Assembly (NCBI RefSeq): GCF_007725405.1
Contig: NZ_CP042163.1
Coordinates: 3,534,001 to 3,598,000 of the forward strand
Direction of reading: 5' to 3'
DNA length: 64,000 nt
Source: Shouchella miscanthi
GTDB taxonomy: Bacteria > Bacillota > Bacilli > Bacillales > Bacillaceae_D
The stretch's first letter is position 1; each line of letters opens with the position of its first letter. The notes beneath the pieces were generated by a model. It worked only from the letters and a program-made list of their open reading frames with translations. It ran no database searches and was not told the DNA's origin. The position numbers and the translations under genes were made by a program. Below, one piece after another: positions 35,420 through 44,112 of this stretch.

Positions 35420-35882
35420 CCCTGATGTTCCTCCTCAATGAAATCAATACTAAACGCTTGTCCGTAGACTCTCTAAGCGTAGCAAAAAATGACGACTAAT
35501 ATTGTCGAAATCTCTAATATTTTTGTAAAACATGTAATAAGGTAAAAAAGATCTATCATTCTGTTGTGAATGAAGTGAAAAAATGGGAGAAAACGTCTTT
35601 TATAGTCCTAGATTCCTTCCTATTCTTTAGAAAAATACGGCTAGAGACGTATACACATTCATTCTCCCGCTCGGTTCAGCAGAGTAATAATCATGATAAC
35701 GTTAATAGCGAACGAACATATTGACGTCATTTCTTAAGTTTTTCTAAAGAAATGAGCCAATACCCATTTACTTGTAAGAAAAATCGTATAATTAAGTGCA
35801 TTCTTCCATTCCCGTTTGGTAAGCATAAAATCGCTCACATGCATATATTCATAAACAATCACTAAAGACAGGAGGGTCAAAT
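35420..35882. other. Divergent intergenic region, nucleotidase / glycosyltransferase
   Basis: About 460 nt. A CATTTCTT/AAGAAATG hairpin lies at 35728-35754 and a TATAAT box at 35787-35792 in front of the glycosyltransferase, with no good -35. I looked for PhoP boxes in front of the nucleotidase and saw only two TTACA units at the wrong period. No reading frame. Confidence 0.4.
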
Positions 35883-37106
35883 GTGAATATTGGTATTTTT
35901 ACTGATACTTACTTTCCACAAATCAGTGGAGTTGCGACTTCCATTGCAACACTTGATCGAGAATTAACCGCTAGAGGCCATAACGTCTTCATCTTTACGT
36001 CCGAAGATAAACAAGCACAAGTAGAAATAGAATCTGGTAAGATCTTTCGTTTCCCAAGCTTATCAACCACCATTATTCCAGAGCGACATCTCGCTTACCG
36101 TGGAATGAGAAGAGCATCAAAACTTATAAAGCTATATGACATTGATCTTATTCATACTCATACCGAATTTACAATGGGGTATTTAGGAAAATACATGGCT
36201 TACAAACATAAGCTTCCTTTTCTACACACCTATCACACGATGTACGAGGATTACTTACACTACGTTGCTCGAGGAAAGCTGTTAACACCTAAAATGGTTG
36301 GTTGGATGACAAAATGGTTTTGTCACAAAGCGGATCGGGTTATTGCGCCCACTGTAAAAGTAAAGCGGACGTTGCATCGATACAACGTTCAATCTCCTAT
36401 TGGAGTTATACCTACAGGGATCAATGTTAACCGTTTTAAACGAACGGCGGAATCGATGTTTCAAGCGGCTATTCTCCGTAAAAAGCTGAATATCCTCCCC
36501 GAAGATCGGGTTATTGTCTCTGTTGGTCGATTGGCAGAAGAGAAGAATATAGACGCTTTAATTCATGCTGTTCACCATTCAAAAAAAGGCCATTCGTCCA
36601 TTAAACTCATTTTGGTTGGTGAGGGTCCGCATAAGGCTTCACTAAAGAAGCTGACAAAGACTCTAGCTGTTGAAGATAATGTTCAGTTTATTGGTGCAGT
36701 TTGTTGGGAAGATGTCCATATTTATTACCAACTCTGTGACCTTTTCGTCAGTGCGTCCACCACTGAGGCTCAAGGTTTAACCTATTTTGAAGCAATGGCA
36801 GCAGGATGTGTGGTTGTTGCCAAAGCAGATCCAAGTATTCAACATGCAATTGTGCACAAAGAAACGGGCTACATCTTTGAAAAAGACGATGACCTTGCTC
36901 CATTGCTAGACACCATCTTCCAACAGAAACAAGAGCAGGTGGCTGTTCAAGTAAAAAGTAGTCAATTTGTTGAATCTCTCTCTGCCGAAGTATTTGGTAA
37001 AAAGATTGAAGCAATTTACCGCACCCATTTACTCGCCAACACATTGGAACAATCTACTCATAAAAAAGCGATATCGGCGTTATACCGAATGAGGAGGTCA
37101 TCATAA
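35883..37106 (+). CDS. lafA: GT4 glycosyltransferase, LafA-type diacylglycerol glucosyltransferase
   Basis: 407 residues from GTG 35883 with AGGAGGG upstream. Opening MNIGIFTDTYFPQISGVATS, the HTHTEFTMGY and HTYHTMYEDYLHY blocks, VSVGRLAEEKN near 213 and the EAQGLTYFEAMAAG E-x7-E motif are those of GT4 enzymes that put glucose on diacylglycerol (LafA of Listeria, lipoteichoic acid anchor synthesis). It overlaps the next glycosyltransferase by 1 nt, and that neighbour is LafB-like, which supports the assignment. Membrane-associated, cytoplasmic face. Symbol by resemblance. Confidence 0.8.
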   Translation: MNIGIFTDTYFPQISGVATSIATLDRELTARGHNVFIFTSEDKQAQVEIESGKIFRFPSLSTTIIPERHLAYRGMRRASKLIKLYDIDLIHTHTEFTMGYLGKYMAYKHKLPFLHTYHTMYEDYLHYVARGKLLTPKMVGWMTKWFCHKADRVIAPTVKVKRTLHRYNVQSPIGVIPTGINVNRFKRTAESMFQAAILRKKLNILPEDRVIVSVGRLAEEKNIDALIHAVHHSKKGHSSIKLILVGEGPHKASLKKLTKTLAVEDNVQFIGAVCWEDVHIYYQLCDLFVSASTTEAQGLTYFEAMAAGCVVVAKADPSIQHAIVHKETGYIFEKDDDLAPLLDTIFQQKQEQVAVQVKSSQFVESLSAEVFGKKIEAIYRTHLLANTLEQSTHKKAISALYRMRRSS

Positions 37107-38134
37107 TGAAATTAACTATGCTATCATCAGCTGAAAAAGTACAAGGGCAAGGGGTTGCCTCGGCGTATCGAGAGCTGATCAACCTCCTCCAATCCCAAAA
37201 CGAGCAAAGCTATGATCTAGCAATTAATCAGTTCCGACGGTCTGATATTACGCATTATCATACAATCGACTTTCGTTTTTTCTTAACAACATTCTTCAAG
37301 AGAACTGGGGTAAAAGTTGGCTACGTTCATTTCTTACCTGAAACAGTAGACGACAGCCTTTCATTGCCTAAACCCATTCGCTCTCTTTTTTATTACTATA
37401 TGGTGTCTTTCTACAAAAGAATGGATCATCTAATTGTAGTAAATCCAAGCTTTATACCGAAATTAGTAGCATTAGGGTTGGATCAAGATAAAATCCATTA
37501 CATTCCAAATTTCGTTTCTAAAGCGTCCTTTTCTGCCGGTAAAAAAAGTACTATTCGCGCTGAGCTTGGGATACCTGAAGATGCATTCGTCGTTTTAGGA
37601 GCAGGACAAATCCAGCATCGAAAAGGGGTAAAAGATTTTCTAGACATAGCAAGCCAGCGACCGGACATTCATTTTATTTGGGCAGGCGGGTTTTCATTTG
37701 GTAAATTAACGGCTGGTTACCACGAATTAAAAGCCTATGTAGATCAACCACCTACCAATGTTCATTTTCCAGGAATTGTACCTAGAGAAAGCATGCAAGC
37801 CTATTATAATGCTTGTAATCTGTTTTTCTCTCCATCGTACAACGAACTTTTTCCAATGACAATTCTAGAGGCAATGAGCTGTGAAAAGCCCCTTTTATTA
37901 AGAGATTTAGATTTATATGAAGACATTTTGTTTGACTATTATGTAACCGGCACTTCTAACAAGAGCTTTATTGGACAAATAGACCGACTTAGAGAAGACG
38001 ACCAGTACTATCAACACACACAGAACCTATCTAAAAAAGGAGCTTACGCCTATTCTGAAGAACGCTTAACAACTGTTTGGAATCAGTTTTATAGAGATGT
38101 ACACGGAGTAGTTGCATCCTCTTCCCATGCCTAA
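37106..38134 (+). CDS. lafB: GT4 glycosyltransferase, LafB-type
   Basis: 342 residues. N-terminal MKLTMLSSAEKVQGQGVASAY, HYHTIDFRFFL, KVGYVHFLPETVDDSL and DHLIVVNPSFIPKL with IPNFVSK match the LafB pattern as I remember it; C-terminal SYNELFPMTILEAMSCEKPL carries the GT4 E-x7-E motif. LafB adds a second hexose to glucosyl-diacylglycerol. Starts in the stop codon of the previous gene (TAATG) and overlaps the UPF0104 gene by 8 nt, so the three form one operon for glycolipid synthesis. Confidence 0.8.
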   Translation: MKLTMLSSAEKVQGQGVASAYRELINLLQSQNEQSYDLAINQFRRSDITHYHTIDFRFFLTTFFKRTGVKVGYVHFLPETVDDSLSLPKPIRSLFYYYMVSFYKRMDHLIVVNPSFIPKLVALGLDQDKIHYIPNFVSKASFSAGKKSTIRAELGIPEDAFVVLGAGQIQHRKGVKDFLDIASQRPDIHFIWAGGFSFGKLTAGYHELKAYVDQPPTNVHFPGIVPRESMQAYYNACNLFFSPSYNELFPMTILEAMSCEKPLLLRDLDLYEDILFDYYVTGTSNKSFIGQIDRLREDDQYYQHTQNLSKKGAYAYSEERLTTVWNQFYRDVHGVVASSSHA

Positions 38135-39152
38135 AAAACCAGCTTTTCAGCTTGGCATTGTATTGTTTATCAGTATCCTTTCGGTCTGGTTACTTGCTAA
38201 AAATATAGACGTATCGGTGTTCTTATTAGGACTTCGGGATATGAATGGTTTCTGGCTTCTACTTGCTTTTTTGTGTATTGGTCTAAGCTGGCTATTTGAA
38301 GCATTAAGTCTTATTTGGCTGTCAGCACATAATAAGCAAAGACTATCGTTCAAAACAGCCATGCATACAACATTAATCGGTCAGTTCTTCAATCAAATAA
38401 CGCCTCTTGCAACTGGAGGTCAACCTGCACAACTTTATGTATTAGTAAAGCGGGGTTATCACAGCGGAAGCGCAACCTCTCTTTTGTTAATGAAGTTTTT
38501 GCTTTTTCAAATTGGACTTGTCTTGAGCTTTACTTTATTTTTGGGCATTGGCTATAAAAGCCTATTTTCCATTTTACCGAGCATGGGATTTTTTATCGTT
38601 ATAGGCTATATTGTTCACGCGAGCATCATAATCGGATTAACCCTCGTGCTCTTTCACCAACGAACAGCAAGAGGGTTAGGTGAGTTGTTTCTTAAGCCCG
38701 TTCAATGGTTTAAAAAAGAAACAGCACGTTTATGGCAGCAGAAATTAGATCAATTCTTAGAGCCGTTTCATGAACAAAGTCTCTATTTTATCCAACATAA
38801 ACAAGCCCTTATGGTAGGCATGCTTTATACATTCATTCAGCTAGGCTTTTTTTTCATCATCCCTTTTTTTGTGTTTCAAGCATTTTCGATCCACATGTCT
38901 CTTTTTACTAGCTCCTCTTTCCATGCGTTTGTCATGATGTTTGCGTCAATTGTTCCAACACCAGGAGGAAGCGGCGCAGCTGAAATGACGTTCTCAGCCG
39001 TCTTTCAATCGTTTATGGCTGAAGAAAAATTGATTTTGAGCATGTTGTTTTGGCGTATGATAACTGCTTATAGCGCAGTTGTTATTGGGGTTGGCTTAAC
39101 AATGAGAGGAATACGCATAAAGAGGACACGTGCAAAAGAAATCTTGGATTAG
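38127..39152 (+). CDS. UPF0104/LPG_synthase_TM membrane protein
   Basis: 341 residues from ATG 38127, overlapping the LafB-like stop; a TTG at 38112 with GGAG is an alternative start. About eight TMs. FNQITPLATGGQPAQLYVL (near 86) and ASIVPTPGGSGAAEMTFSAVF (near 276) are the signatures of the flippase-like MprF-TM family. Lacks the soluble lysyl-transferase domain. In an operon with two diacylglycerol glycosyltransferases, a role in flipping or positioning the glycolipid is plausible but inferred. Confidence 0.88.
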   Translation: MPKKPAFQLGIVLFISILSVWLLAKNIDVSVFLLGLRDMNGFWLLLAFLCIGLSWLFEALSLIWLSAHNKQRLSFKTAMHTTLIGQFFNQITPLATGGQPAQLYVLVKRGYHSGSATSLLLMKFLLFQIGLVLSFTLFLGIGYKSLFSILPSMGFFIVIGYIVHASIIIGLTLVLFHQRTARGLGELFLKPVQWFKKETARLWQQKLDQFLEPFHEQSLYFIQHKQALMVGMLYTFIQLGFFFIIPFFVFQAFSIHMSLFTSSSFHAFVMMFASIVPTPGGSGAAEMTFSAVFQSFMAEEKLILSMLFWRMITAYSAVVIGVGLTMRGIRIKRTRAKEILD

Positions 39153-39156
39153 CCAT

Positions 39157-39184
39157 AATCCCTTCATTCGTTGGAGGGATTTTT
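39157..39184 (+). terminator. Terminator after UPF0104 gene
   Basis: AATCCCT and AGGGATT around an 11-nt loop, then Ts. Confidence 0.75.
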
Positions 39185-39238
39185 CACATAAAAAATACTC
39201 TGGTATCTCCAGAGCATTCCAATAAGGGGGGATGACAA

Positions 39239-39331
39239 ATGATTCGTTCGTTCGAAAAACATTCTGCATTAGCTTTTCGTTATATTTATTCTAGCATAGC
39301 CTTCGGTGGGTTCGTATTGGGATATATTTAG
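39239..39331 (+). CDS. Possible 30-residue hydrophobic peptide
   Basis: ATG 39239 is preceded by AAGGGGGGATGA at good spacing. The 30-residue product has a charged start (MIRSFEKH) and a hydrophobic tail (YIYSSIAFGGFVLGYI). A hairpin CTCTGG/CCAGAG lies 24-40 nt upstream of the start. No homologue known to me. Real ribosome site, but the peptide itself is unproven; it could be a small membrane peptide or a leader of something transcribed rightwards. Confidence 0.4.
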   Translation: MIRSFEKHSALAFRYIYSSIAFGGFVLGYI

Positions 39332-39964
39332 CAATGCACACGTTGCATTCATCTATTTTTCTTTAGTACGTTACTGCACTTAACTAGCCAACCCTCATTT
39401 CGCACATGATTTTGTCGAAATTTCGGCAGCAAATGTCGAATTAGCACTTATTTCACAATTTCTTTGTTGGGAAAATGATGGCTCATTAAAAAAAAATTGT
39501 TGATAATCAATTGTAAGCGCTCTATTTACTTCCTGCATCCACTCTATCTGATTAGAGAATTTAATTTATTTTTCCACTGAAAAAATAAATTATTTGTCCC
39601 TTTCTGCAAAACGAGCAATTTTTTTTAAGTGGTTTCCCAATAGGGCAATGTATTTATTAAAGGAACTATGAAGCTTCATTCTTTTAACAAAAAACGAATA
39701 TTCCGTTATCTTCCATTTAGTTCAATCAAGATTATACCTCTTTTTCCTTATCTATTTACGAATAAAAAGAACACTTATTCAACTCTCATTCGTACTTTCA
39801 TCCAACTTTATTAGCGGATCATTCTATTATTTTTTTGCGTTTCAGAACTTTTTTCATTCTTTTTCTTGAAAGTTGACTGGCTCATTTCCCAATTTATTTT
39901 TAAATACACATCGTTACAATGAAGGTACGCAAGCAGAACTTGCGAACAAAAAGGAGGAGTTCGT
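39332..39964. other. Long AT-rich intergenic region before the LPMO gene
   Basis: About 630 nt with runs of T and A, no reading frame with an RBS, consistent with a long leader and promoter region of a regulated secreted-enzyme gene. A cre-like site is listed separately at 39512. Confidence 0.5.
39512..39525. promoter_or_regulatory. Weak cre-like site
   Basis: TGTAAGCGCTCTAT fits the CcpA consensus TGWAARCGYTWNCW except at positions 11 and 13. It lies about 450 nt upstream of the chitin-active LPMO gene. Low-confidence suggestion of catabolite control. Confidence 0.3.
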
Positions 39965-40759
39965 TTGATTGGTAAAAAGAAAGGTCACTCGTTTCTTCAG
40001 TCAATTGGTTTCACTGTTCTTGCATCTGCTTTGTTTGTTTTCGCAAACGCAGAATCGGCAAGTGCACATGGCTACATTGAATCTCCCAAGTCTAGAGCAT
40101 TATTATGTGCCGAACGTGTAAACACAGATTGCGGTGCCGTCATCTATGAACCGCAAAGTTTAGAAGCGCCGAAAGGGTTCCCTGGTGCAAGTATTCCAGA
40201 CGGACAGATTGCATCTGCAGGGGGTGTTTTTCCACAACTAGATGCCCAATCTTCTAATCGTTGGTCTAAAGTAAACATGAATAGTGGTTATCAAACGTTT
40301 AGGTGGCACCTTACAGCGATGCATTCCACAGCAAAATGGCATTACTATATTACGAAACCTAACTGGAACCCTAATCAGCCATTAACCCGCGATCAATTTG
40401 AACTAGTCCCATTTTATGAAAAGTTTGATGGTGGTGCTCGTCCAGGACAAAAAGTAAGTCACCAATTAACCGTGCCTGAGCGTTCAGGTTATCACGTCAT
40501 TCTTGGTGTTTGGGATGTCGCAGATACTGTAAATGCGTTCTACCAAGTCATTGATGCTCAGTTCAGTGGTGGCAGTAATCCTACTCCAAATCCAGACCCA
40601 GGTTCACCAGAACAGCCACCTGCACACCCTGCTTGGACATCAACGGCAACTTATGTTGGCGGTGACTATGTAACACACAACGGTCAAGTATACCGTGCAA
40701 AATGGTGGACTCGCGGTGAAACTCCTGGTCGTGCCGATGTTTGGGAGCTCATCCGCTAA
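39965..40759 (+). CDS. Chitin-active lytic polysaccharide monooxygenase (AA10) with CBM5/12
   Basis: 264 residues from TTG 39965 (AGGAGG 7 nt upstream). Signal peptide cleaved after ASA, leaving H35 as the N-terminal copper histidine; the second copper His is in WHLTAMHSTAKWHYY near 114. AA10 domain 35-205 with GYIESPKSRALLC and FYQVIDAQF. A Pro-rich linker leads to a CBM5/12 (about 222-263, AKWWTRGETPG). It cleaves crystalline chitin oxidatively outside the cell. The nearby secreted nucleotidase carries the same CBM type. Confidence 0.95.
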   Translation: MIGKKKGHSFLQSIGFTVLASALFVFANAESASAHGYIESPKSRALLCAERVNTDCGAVIYEPQSLEAPKGFPGASIPDGQIASAGGVFPQLDAQSSNRWSKVNMNSGYQTFRWHLTAMHSTAKWHYYITKPNWNPNQPLTRDQFELVPFYEKFDGGARPGQKVSHQLTVPERSGYHVILGVWDVADTVNAFYQVIDAQFSGGSNPTPNPDPGSPEQPPAHPAWTSTATYVGGDYVTHNGQVYRAKWWTRGETPGRADVWELIR

Positions 40760-40780
40760 CGCTTTTACTTATCCCCCTAT

Positions 40781-40823
40781 AAAAAGCACATCATATGGAT
40801 CAGATCCTATATGTGCTTTTTTT
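40781..40823 (+). terminator. Terminator after LPMO gene
   Basis: AAAAGCACAT and ATGTGCTTTT with an inner GGATC/GATCC stem, then seven Ts. Confidence 0.88.
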
Positions 40824-40913
40824 GATGTGAACATCTTGATAAGAAAAGGTATTTACAGCGAAAACAGTCTACTTTTATACTTATTATGGAAACAAAGGAG
40901 GAGGAGAAAACCC

Positions 40914-41306
40914 GTGGATCATCGACGCACCCTACAGACTGCATATACAATTGGCGGTATACTACTTACTGGATTAGGAGTCTTTTTACTCTTTACAACA
41001 CGTTTGTCCGATGGGGTTTTTAGTGGCTATTTCCTTAGTCCGTTTGCAATGGGATGGATGATGCTTTGTTTAGCTTATGTCGTAGCAAAGGTCGGAAATA
41101 AAACGGAAAAATGGAAGGCCATTCGTGATAAAGCAGGATTTTATGCGATTCTTACAACTCTTGTTTATCTAGTCATTGCTATAATTATCACTGAATTAGA
41201 CCTGTATCACTTATCAACTACACAATGGCTAACAACCATATCAAGCCTCATCATTATTACTTTATTTACATCTATGGCGATCCTTTCGAAAAGAACCGCC
41301 ACATAG
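40914..41306 (+). CDS. Four-TM membrane protein of unknown function
   Basis: 130 residues from GTG 40914; the double GGAGGAGG site ends 7 nt upstream, and the longer open frame back into the LPMO gene has no site. Four hydrophobic segments (about 9-28, 35-55, 72-92, 100-122). I do not recognise a family. Stands alone. Confidence 0.7.
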   Translation: MDHRRTLQTAYTIGGILLTGLGVFLLFTTRLSDGVFSGYFLSPFAMGWMMLCLAYVVAKVGNKTEKWKAIRDKAGFYAILTTLVYLVIAIIITELDLYHLSTTQWLTTISSLIIITLFTSMAILSKRTAT

Positions 41307-41367
41307 CTTTTTCATCTATCGCAACGTTCATGAAGATGCACGCCTATTTCCTGCATGAGCAACAACG

Positions 41368-42126
41368 TTAACGACGTATCGCTTCAAACGTAATAAGCGA
41401 CGTTTCCTTCGATGGGGCTTTATCATGAAGATAATCAGCCGACATTTGTATAGATGTAAATCCAGCTTCTTTAAGCATATATGTAAATTCTTCTACTCCG
41501 TACCAATATACCTTAAACTGTTGCAACTCTGTATCAACCTCTTTTCCAGATTGCCACTTCCGGTAGGTTAAATAGGTAAGTGAATATTGGTCTATCCAGT
41601 TCATTTCCACGTCATAAACAGAGAGGGTAATCCCTTCTTTATCACCGAGTTCAACCGTCCTTAACGATTGGCTATCTTCTGAAAACATCTTAGGAAAACC
41701 TAGATCAATAAGAAGTCGACCACCAGGTGAGAGATGTCGGTAAAAGCGCGTTAACGTCTCCATTGCGTTCTCGCGGCCATTTAACAGAGCAAAAGAACCA
41801 GTAGGCATAATAATCGCCTCATACATATGCGGCAATTCCAGATTTTCAAGCCTTTGTGTCACGAGAAATGGATCGAGATTCCGTTTCTCACAGTGTTCCC
41901 TACATAAAGCGAGCATATCGTTTGATGCATCTACACCATCCACACATAACTCGTTCTCTAGAAGCGGAATAAGCATTCTACCAGTTCCAACACCTGCTTC
42001 TAATATTCTACCGGTAAAGCCGGCTAATCGCTGCTGATAAAACTCAATATCTCCAGACATCGAAAAACCAATTGGTTTTGTTGCTTCATAAAATTGCGTA
42101 CTTAGCTTTCCATATTCGGTAAACAT
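41368..42126 (-). CDS. Class I SAM-dependent methyltransferase
   Basis: 252 residues. SAM motif I LEAGVGTGRMLIPLL (near 39), acidic motif VDGVDASNDMLALC, and motif IV EAIIMPTGSFALL are clear. Resembles small-molecule methyltransferases of the Methyltransf_25 group. GAGGTGG 7 nt before the ATG; it overlaps the upstream GNAT gene by 25 nt, so the two are co-translated. Substrate unknown. Confidence 0.87.
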   Translation of the reverse strand: MFTEYGKLSTQFYEATKPIGFSMSGDIEFYQQRLAGFTGRILEAGVGTGRMLIPLLENELCVDGVDASNDMLALCREHCEKRNLDPFLVTQRLENLELPHMYEAIIMPTGSFALLNGRENAMETLTRFYRHLSPGGRLLIDLGFPKMFSEDSQSLRTVELGDKEGITLSVYDVEMNWIDQYSLTYLTYRKWQSGKEVDTELQQFKVYWYGVEEFTYMLKEAGFTSIQMSADYLHDKAPSKETSLITFEAIRR

Positions 42127-42620
42127 TCACTCTCCACCTCACATATATGTTGATTGAAAAAGTGAGTCATTTTTCTCACTCCAATTTGCTCAGTAAATTC
42201 ACCGTCTGTCCATTCCTCAATGACTTTTCTCCAAAACGTTTGCGCAGGTTTATTCTCTTTTAATTGCGAAACATGCCAACGGCCTTCATAATCTTGGAAG
42301 ACCTGTCTAGCAACGAGTCTACCTAAACCCTGTCGGCGATACTTCCTCATAATAAAGAATTCTGCGATCGAATGATAAGGCTGTTGCCTAATCTCAATCT
42401 GTTTAACAAGAACAAAACCTGCGTAACAATCATCCACAATAACAAAGTACGGATCATGCTTAGGTTTTGTCCAATAATCTAGTAGAGGATAATCCGTATA
42501 GCGGCCGTTCGATTCTACATCTAAATCAATATACGATGAAAAATCGTGCAAATAAAACTGCACTAAGTTTGAAAGTATTTGCCGCTGTTCCACTTCTGCT
42601 CTTATTAACTGAACATTCAT
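42102..42620 (-). CDS. GNAT-family N-acetyltransferase
   Basis: 172 residues with AEFFIMRKYRRQGLGRLVARQVF (near 87-109), the acetyl-CoA loop RxxGxG/A. Substrate not known. Overlaps the methyltransferase gene; the pair may modify one small molecule, but this is inference from coupling only. Confidence 0.85.
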   Translation of the reverse strand: MNVQLIRAEVEQRQILSNLVQFYLHDFSSYIDLDVESNGRYTDYPLLDYWTKPKHDPYFVIVDDCYAGFVLVKQIEIRQQPYHSIAEFFIMRKYRRQGLGRLVARQVFQDYEGRWHVSQLKENKPAQTFWRKVIEEWTDGEFTEQIGVRKMTHFFNQHICEVESECLPNMES

Positions 42621-42757
42621 TTCAACCCTTCCTTTACATTAAAGATCGTGCAACTAATCACCGTGTCCTCGAGTGAATTGAGTGACGCAAGACAAAAACC
42701 TCCAACTTACCGTCTTAAATTCTTGTAATATACGCATAAACTTCTTGTTTCACCTAG

Positions 42758-43753
42758 TCACTTCAAGTGTAAATGAATAAAAATGGTCTTAACCCATTTT
42801 TCAAACGATGTATGAATGGGTTGTCCCATCGCATGGAAATAACCCCAATCAAGTACAAGTTGGTGCAATAAATGAATGCGCAAGCGAGATTGAATCTCTA
42901 CTAATCGCTGTCCAGTGCTATACTCAAGAATAAATTCGTTTGCAATTATAGGTAGCTCTTGTCTCTGATAAAAAAGAATCATTTTCGTTAAATCTACTAA
43001 TGGATCTGCAAAATAACTATTTGTAAAATCAAATAATCCACTTATTGCCCATTGTCCATCTAGTTGGTCTACAAGGAAGTTTCCTGGTTTAACATCACCC
43101 ATCACAAAACACGGATCATTCATCTTAGAAAAAACGTCGTAGGCACTTTTCAGTTCTCCAAACATCCAACGTTCATCTGCCTCTGTTAATGTTGAATATT
43201 TCTTTGCATCATGGAACCAATGGATGATTCGATTAAAGAGCCAGTCTTTGTAACTAGGTTGAAAAGATTCGATAGAATGCTTGAGAGGATGAAGCTCACC
43301 ATACGATAAGCTTTTCCACTCGTGCATTTCTCTTAATACACTAGCTAACGATTTAGCAACAGCAGAATGGTCCTCCATTGTCAACTCATGCGCTACATCA
43401 TGAAGATGCATCCCTCTCATTTTTGGCATGATGCTATAAGAAAATCCAAGAATATCTGTATCATGATGAACAATGTATGGGGTTGGCACCTTTAGAGACG
43501 TTTTTTCGGCTAAACAATCGATCACATACTTTTCTTCATCTAATTGCCCTTCATAAATTGGGTTTCCTTTTACGATCCACTCACCCTCAGTGGACACTAT
43601 AGCCAGTGTTTGCTTCATTGCCCCTTCCTTTGTCCCATTAAAGCTAAGTACCTTCCCTAGCCCGTGAACAGCGAGCAGCTCATTCATTTGCGCTTTTGTC
43701 GGGAGACCAATCGCCTGAGATGCAAATAAAAGTTTCGCAGTCAATTCCACCAC
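42758..43753 (-). CDS. Aminoglycoside phosphotransferase-like (APH) family protein
   Basis: 331 residues. Kinase-like fold with ATP-side lysine in EWIVKGNPIYEG, catalytic loop FVMGDVKPGNFLVD (near 216-229, the usual HGD is MGD) and metal-binding LFDFTNSYFADP (near 240). Members phosphorylate aminoglycosides, macrolides or metabolites; the His to Met change in the catalytic loop makes an antibiotic role uncertain. Start ambiguous: tandem GTGs at 43753/43750 or TTG 43744. Confidence 0.78.
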   Translation of the reverse strand: MVELTAKLLFASQAIGLPTKAQMNELLAVHGLGKVLSFNGTKEGAMKQTLAIVSTEGEWIVKGNPIYEGQLDEEKYVIDCLAEKTSLKVPTPYIVHHDTDILGFSYSIMPKMRGMHLHDVAHELTMEDHSAVAKSLASVLREMHEWKSLSYGELHPLKHSIESFQPSYKDWLFNRIIHWFHDAKKYSTLTEADERWMFGELKSAYDVFSKMNDPCFVMGDVKPGNFLVDQLDGQWAISGLFDFTNSYFADPLVDLTKMILFYQRQELPIIANEFILEYSTGQRLVEIQSRLRIHLLHQLVLDWGYFHAMGQPIHTSFEKWVKTIFIHLHLK

Positions 43754-43854
43754 ATCCTTATAAAAAAAAAACCGAATCGATTGTATTCTACATATTCGAT
43801 CGAATTCCTTTTTTTAAAACAAAATGAAGTGTACGGTAAGCCGTTCTGTAGAAC

Positions 43855-43883
43855 TGGTTAAAATCGATTGAATAGGGTATACT
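43855..43883 (+). promoter_or_regulatory. Candidate promoter of the antitoxin RNA
   Basis: TATACT at 43878-43883 with a poor -35 (TGGTTA) 17 bp upstream. Would start an RNA near 43890 running rightwards into the toxin gene's 3' half. Confidence 0.45.
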
Positions 43884-43889
43884 AACTAG

Positions 43890-44028
43890 ACAAACAACGT
43901 AAACTAAAAAACCGCCTAGTGTGCGACCACTAGACGGGCGTCGAATCCCACATAGAGTGGGAACTGGCGCAAGAAGAGAGTTAAGTCCTCCTGAGCCGTC
44001 AACTCATCGTGGGGACTTAATTTTTTTT
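43890..44028 (+). ncRNA. Putative antisense antitoxin RNA of a type I toxin-antitoxin system
   Basis: Predicted RNA of about 140 nt on the strand opposite the toxin mRNA, ending in the terminator TTAAGTCC...GGACTTAA (43981-43988/44013-44020) followed by eight Ts (to 44028). It would overlap the toxin mRNA over about 120 nt, including the last codons and the whole 3' UTR, the layout of TxpA/RatA and BsrG/SR4. An internal TCCCAC/GTGGGA hairpin (43946-43961) could be the pairing loop. Confidence 0.6.
43912..43937 (-). terminator. Terminator of the toxin mRNA
   Basis: On the minus strand CCGTCTAGTG pairs with CACTAGGCGG, 6-nt loop, followed by six Ts. Confidence 0.8.
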
Positions 44029-44112
44029 AATCAGCAAAAGCACCAACGTCACTAAGGCAAGAATAAACATCCCAAACCCTAAAGCTAAACTAAGTGCTTC
44101 AAAAACCGACAC
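44017..44112 (-). CDS. Type I toxin, holin-like small hydrophobic peptide
   Basis: 31 residues from GTG 44112. Starts MSVFEALSLALGFGMF, continues as one membrane helix and ends in LLIKKN. The MSV(F/Y)EAL opening and Lys tail are those of the putative holin-like toxin family (Hol_Tox) of Firmicutes. SD GGGGGTGAT is well placed; a CTCTCGAGAG palindrome next to it could hide the site in the mRNA, as known for such toxins. An overlapping ATG 3 nt upstream, in another frame, gives only ten codons. No strong promoter seen for it. Confidence 0.75.
   Translation of the reverse strand: MSVFEALSLALGFGMFILALVTLVLLLIKKN

Noticed and set aside
35500-35560. TTACA repeats upstream of the nucleotidase gene, possible PhoP box
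   Set aside because: The two units are 9 bp apart, not the 11-bp period of PhoP boxes, and only two are present.
40695-40913. In-frame extension of the four-TM protein back into the LPMO gene
   Set aside because: Overlaps the LPMO coding end in another frame and crosses its terminator; GTG 40914 has a strong RBS.
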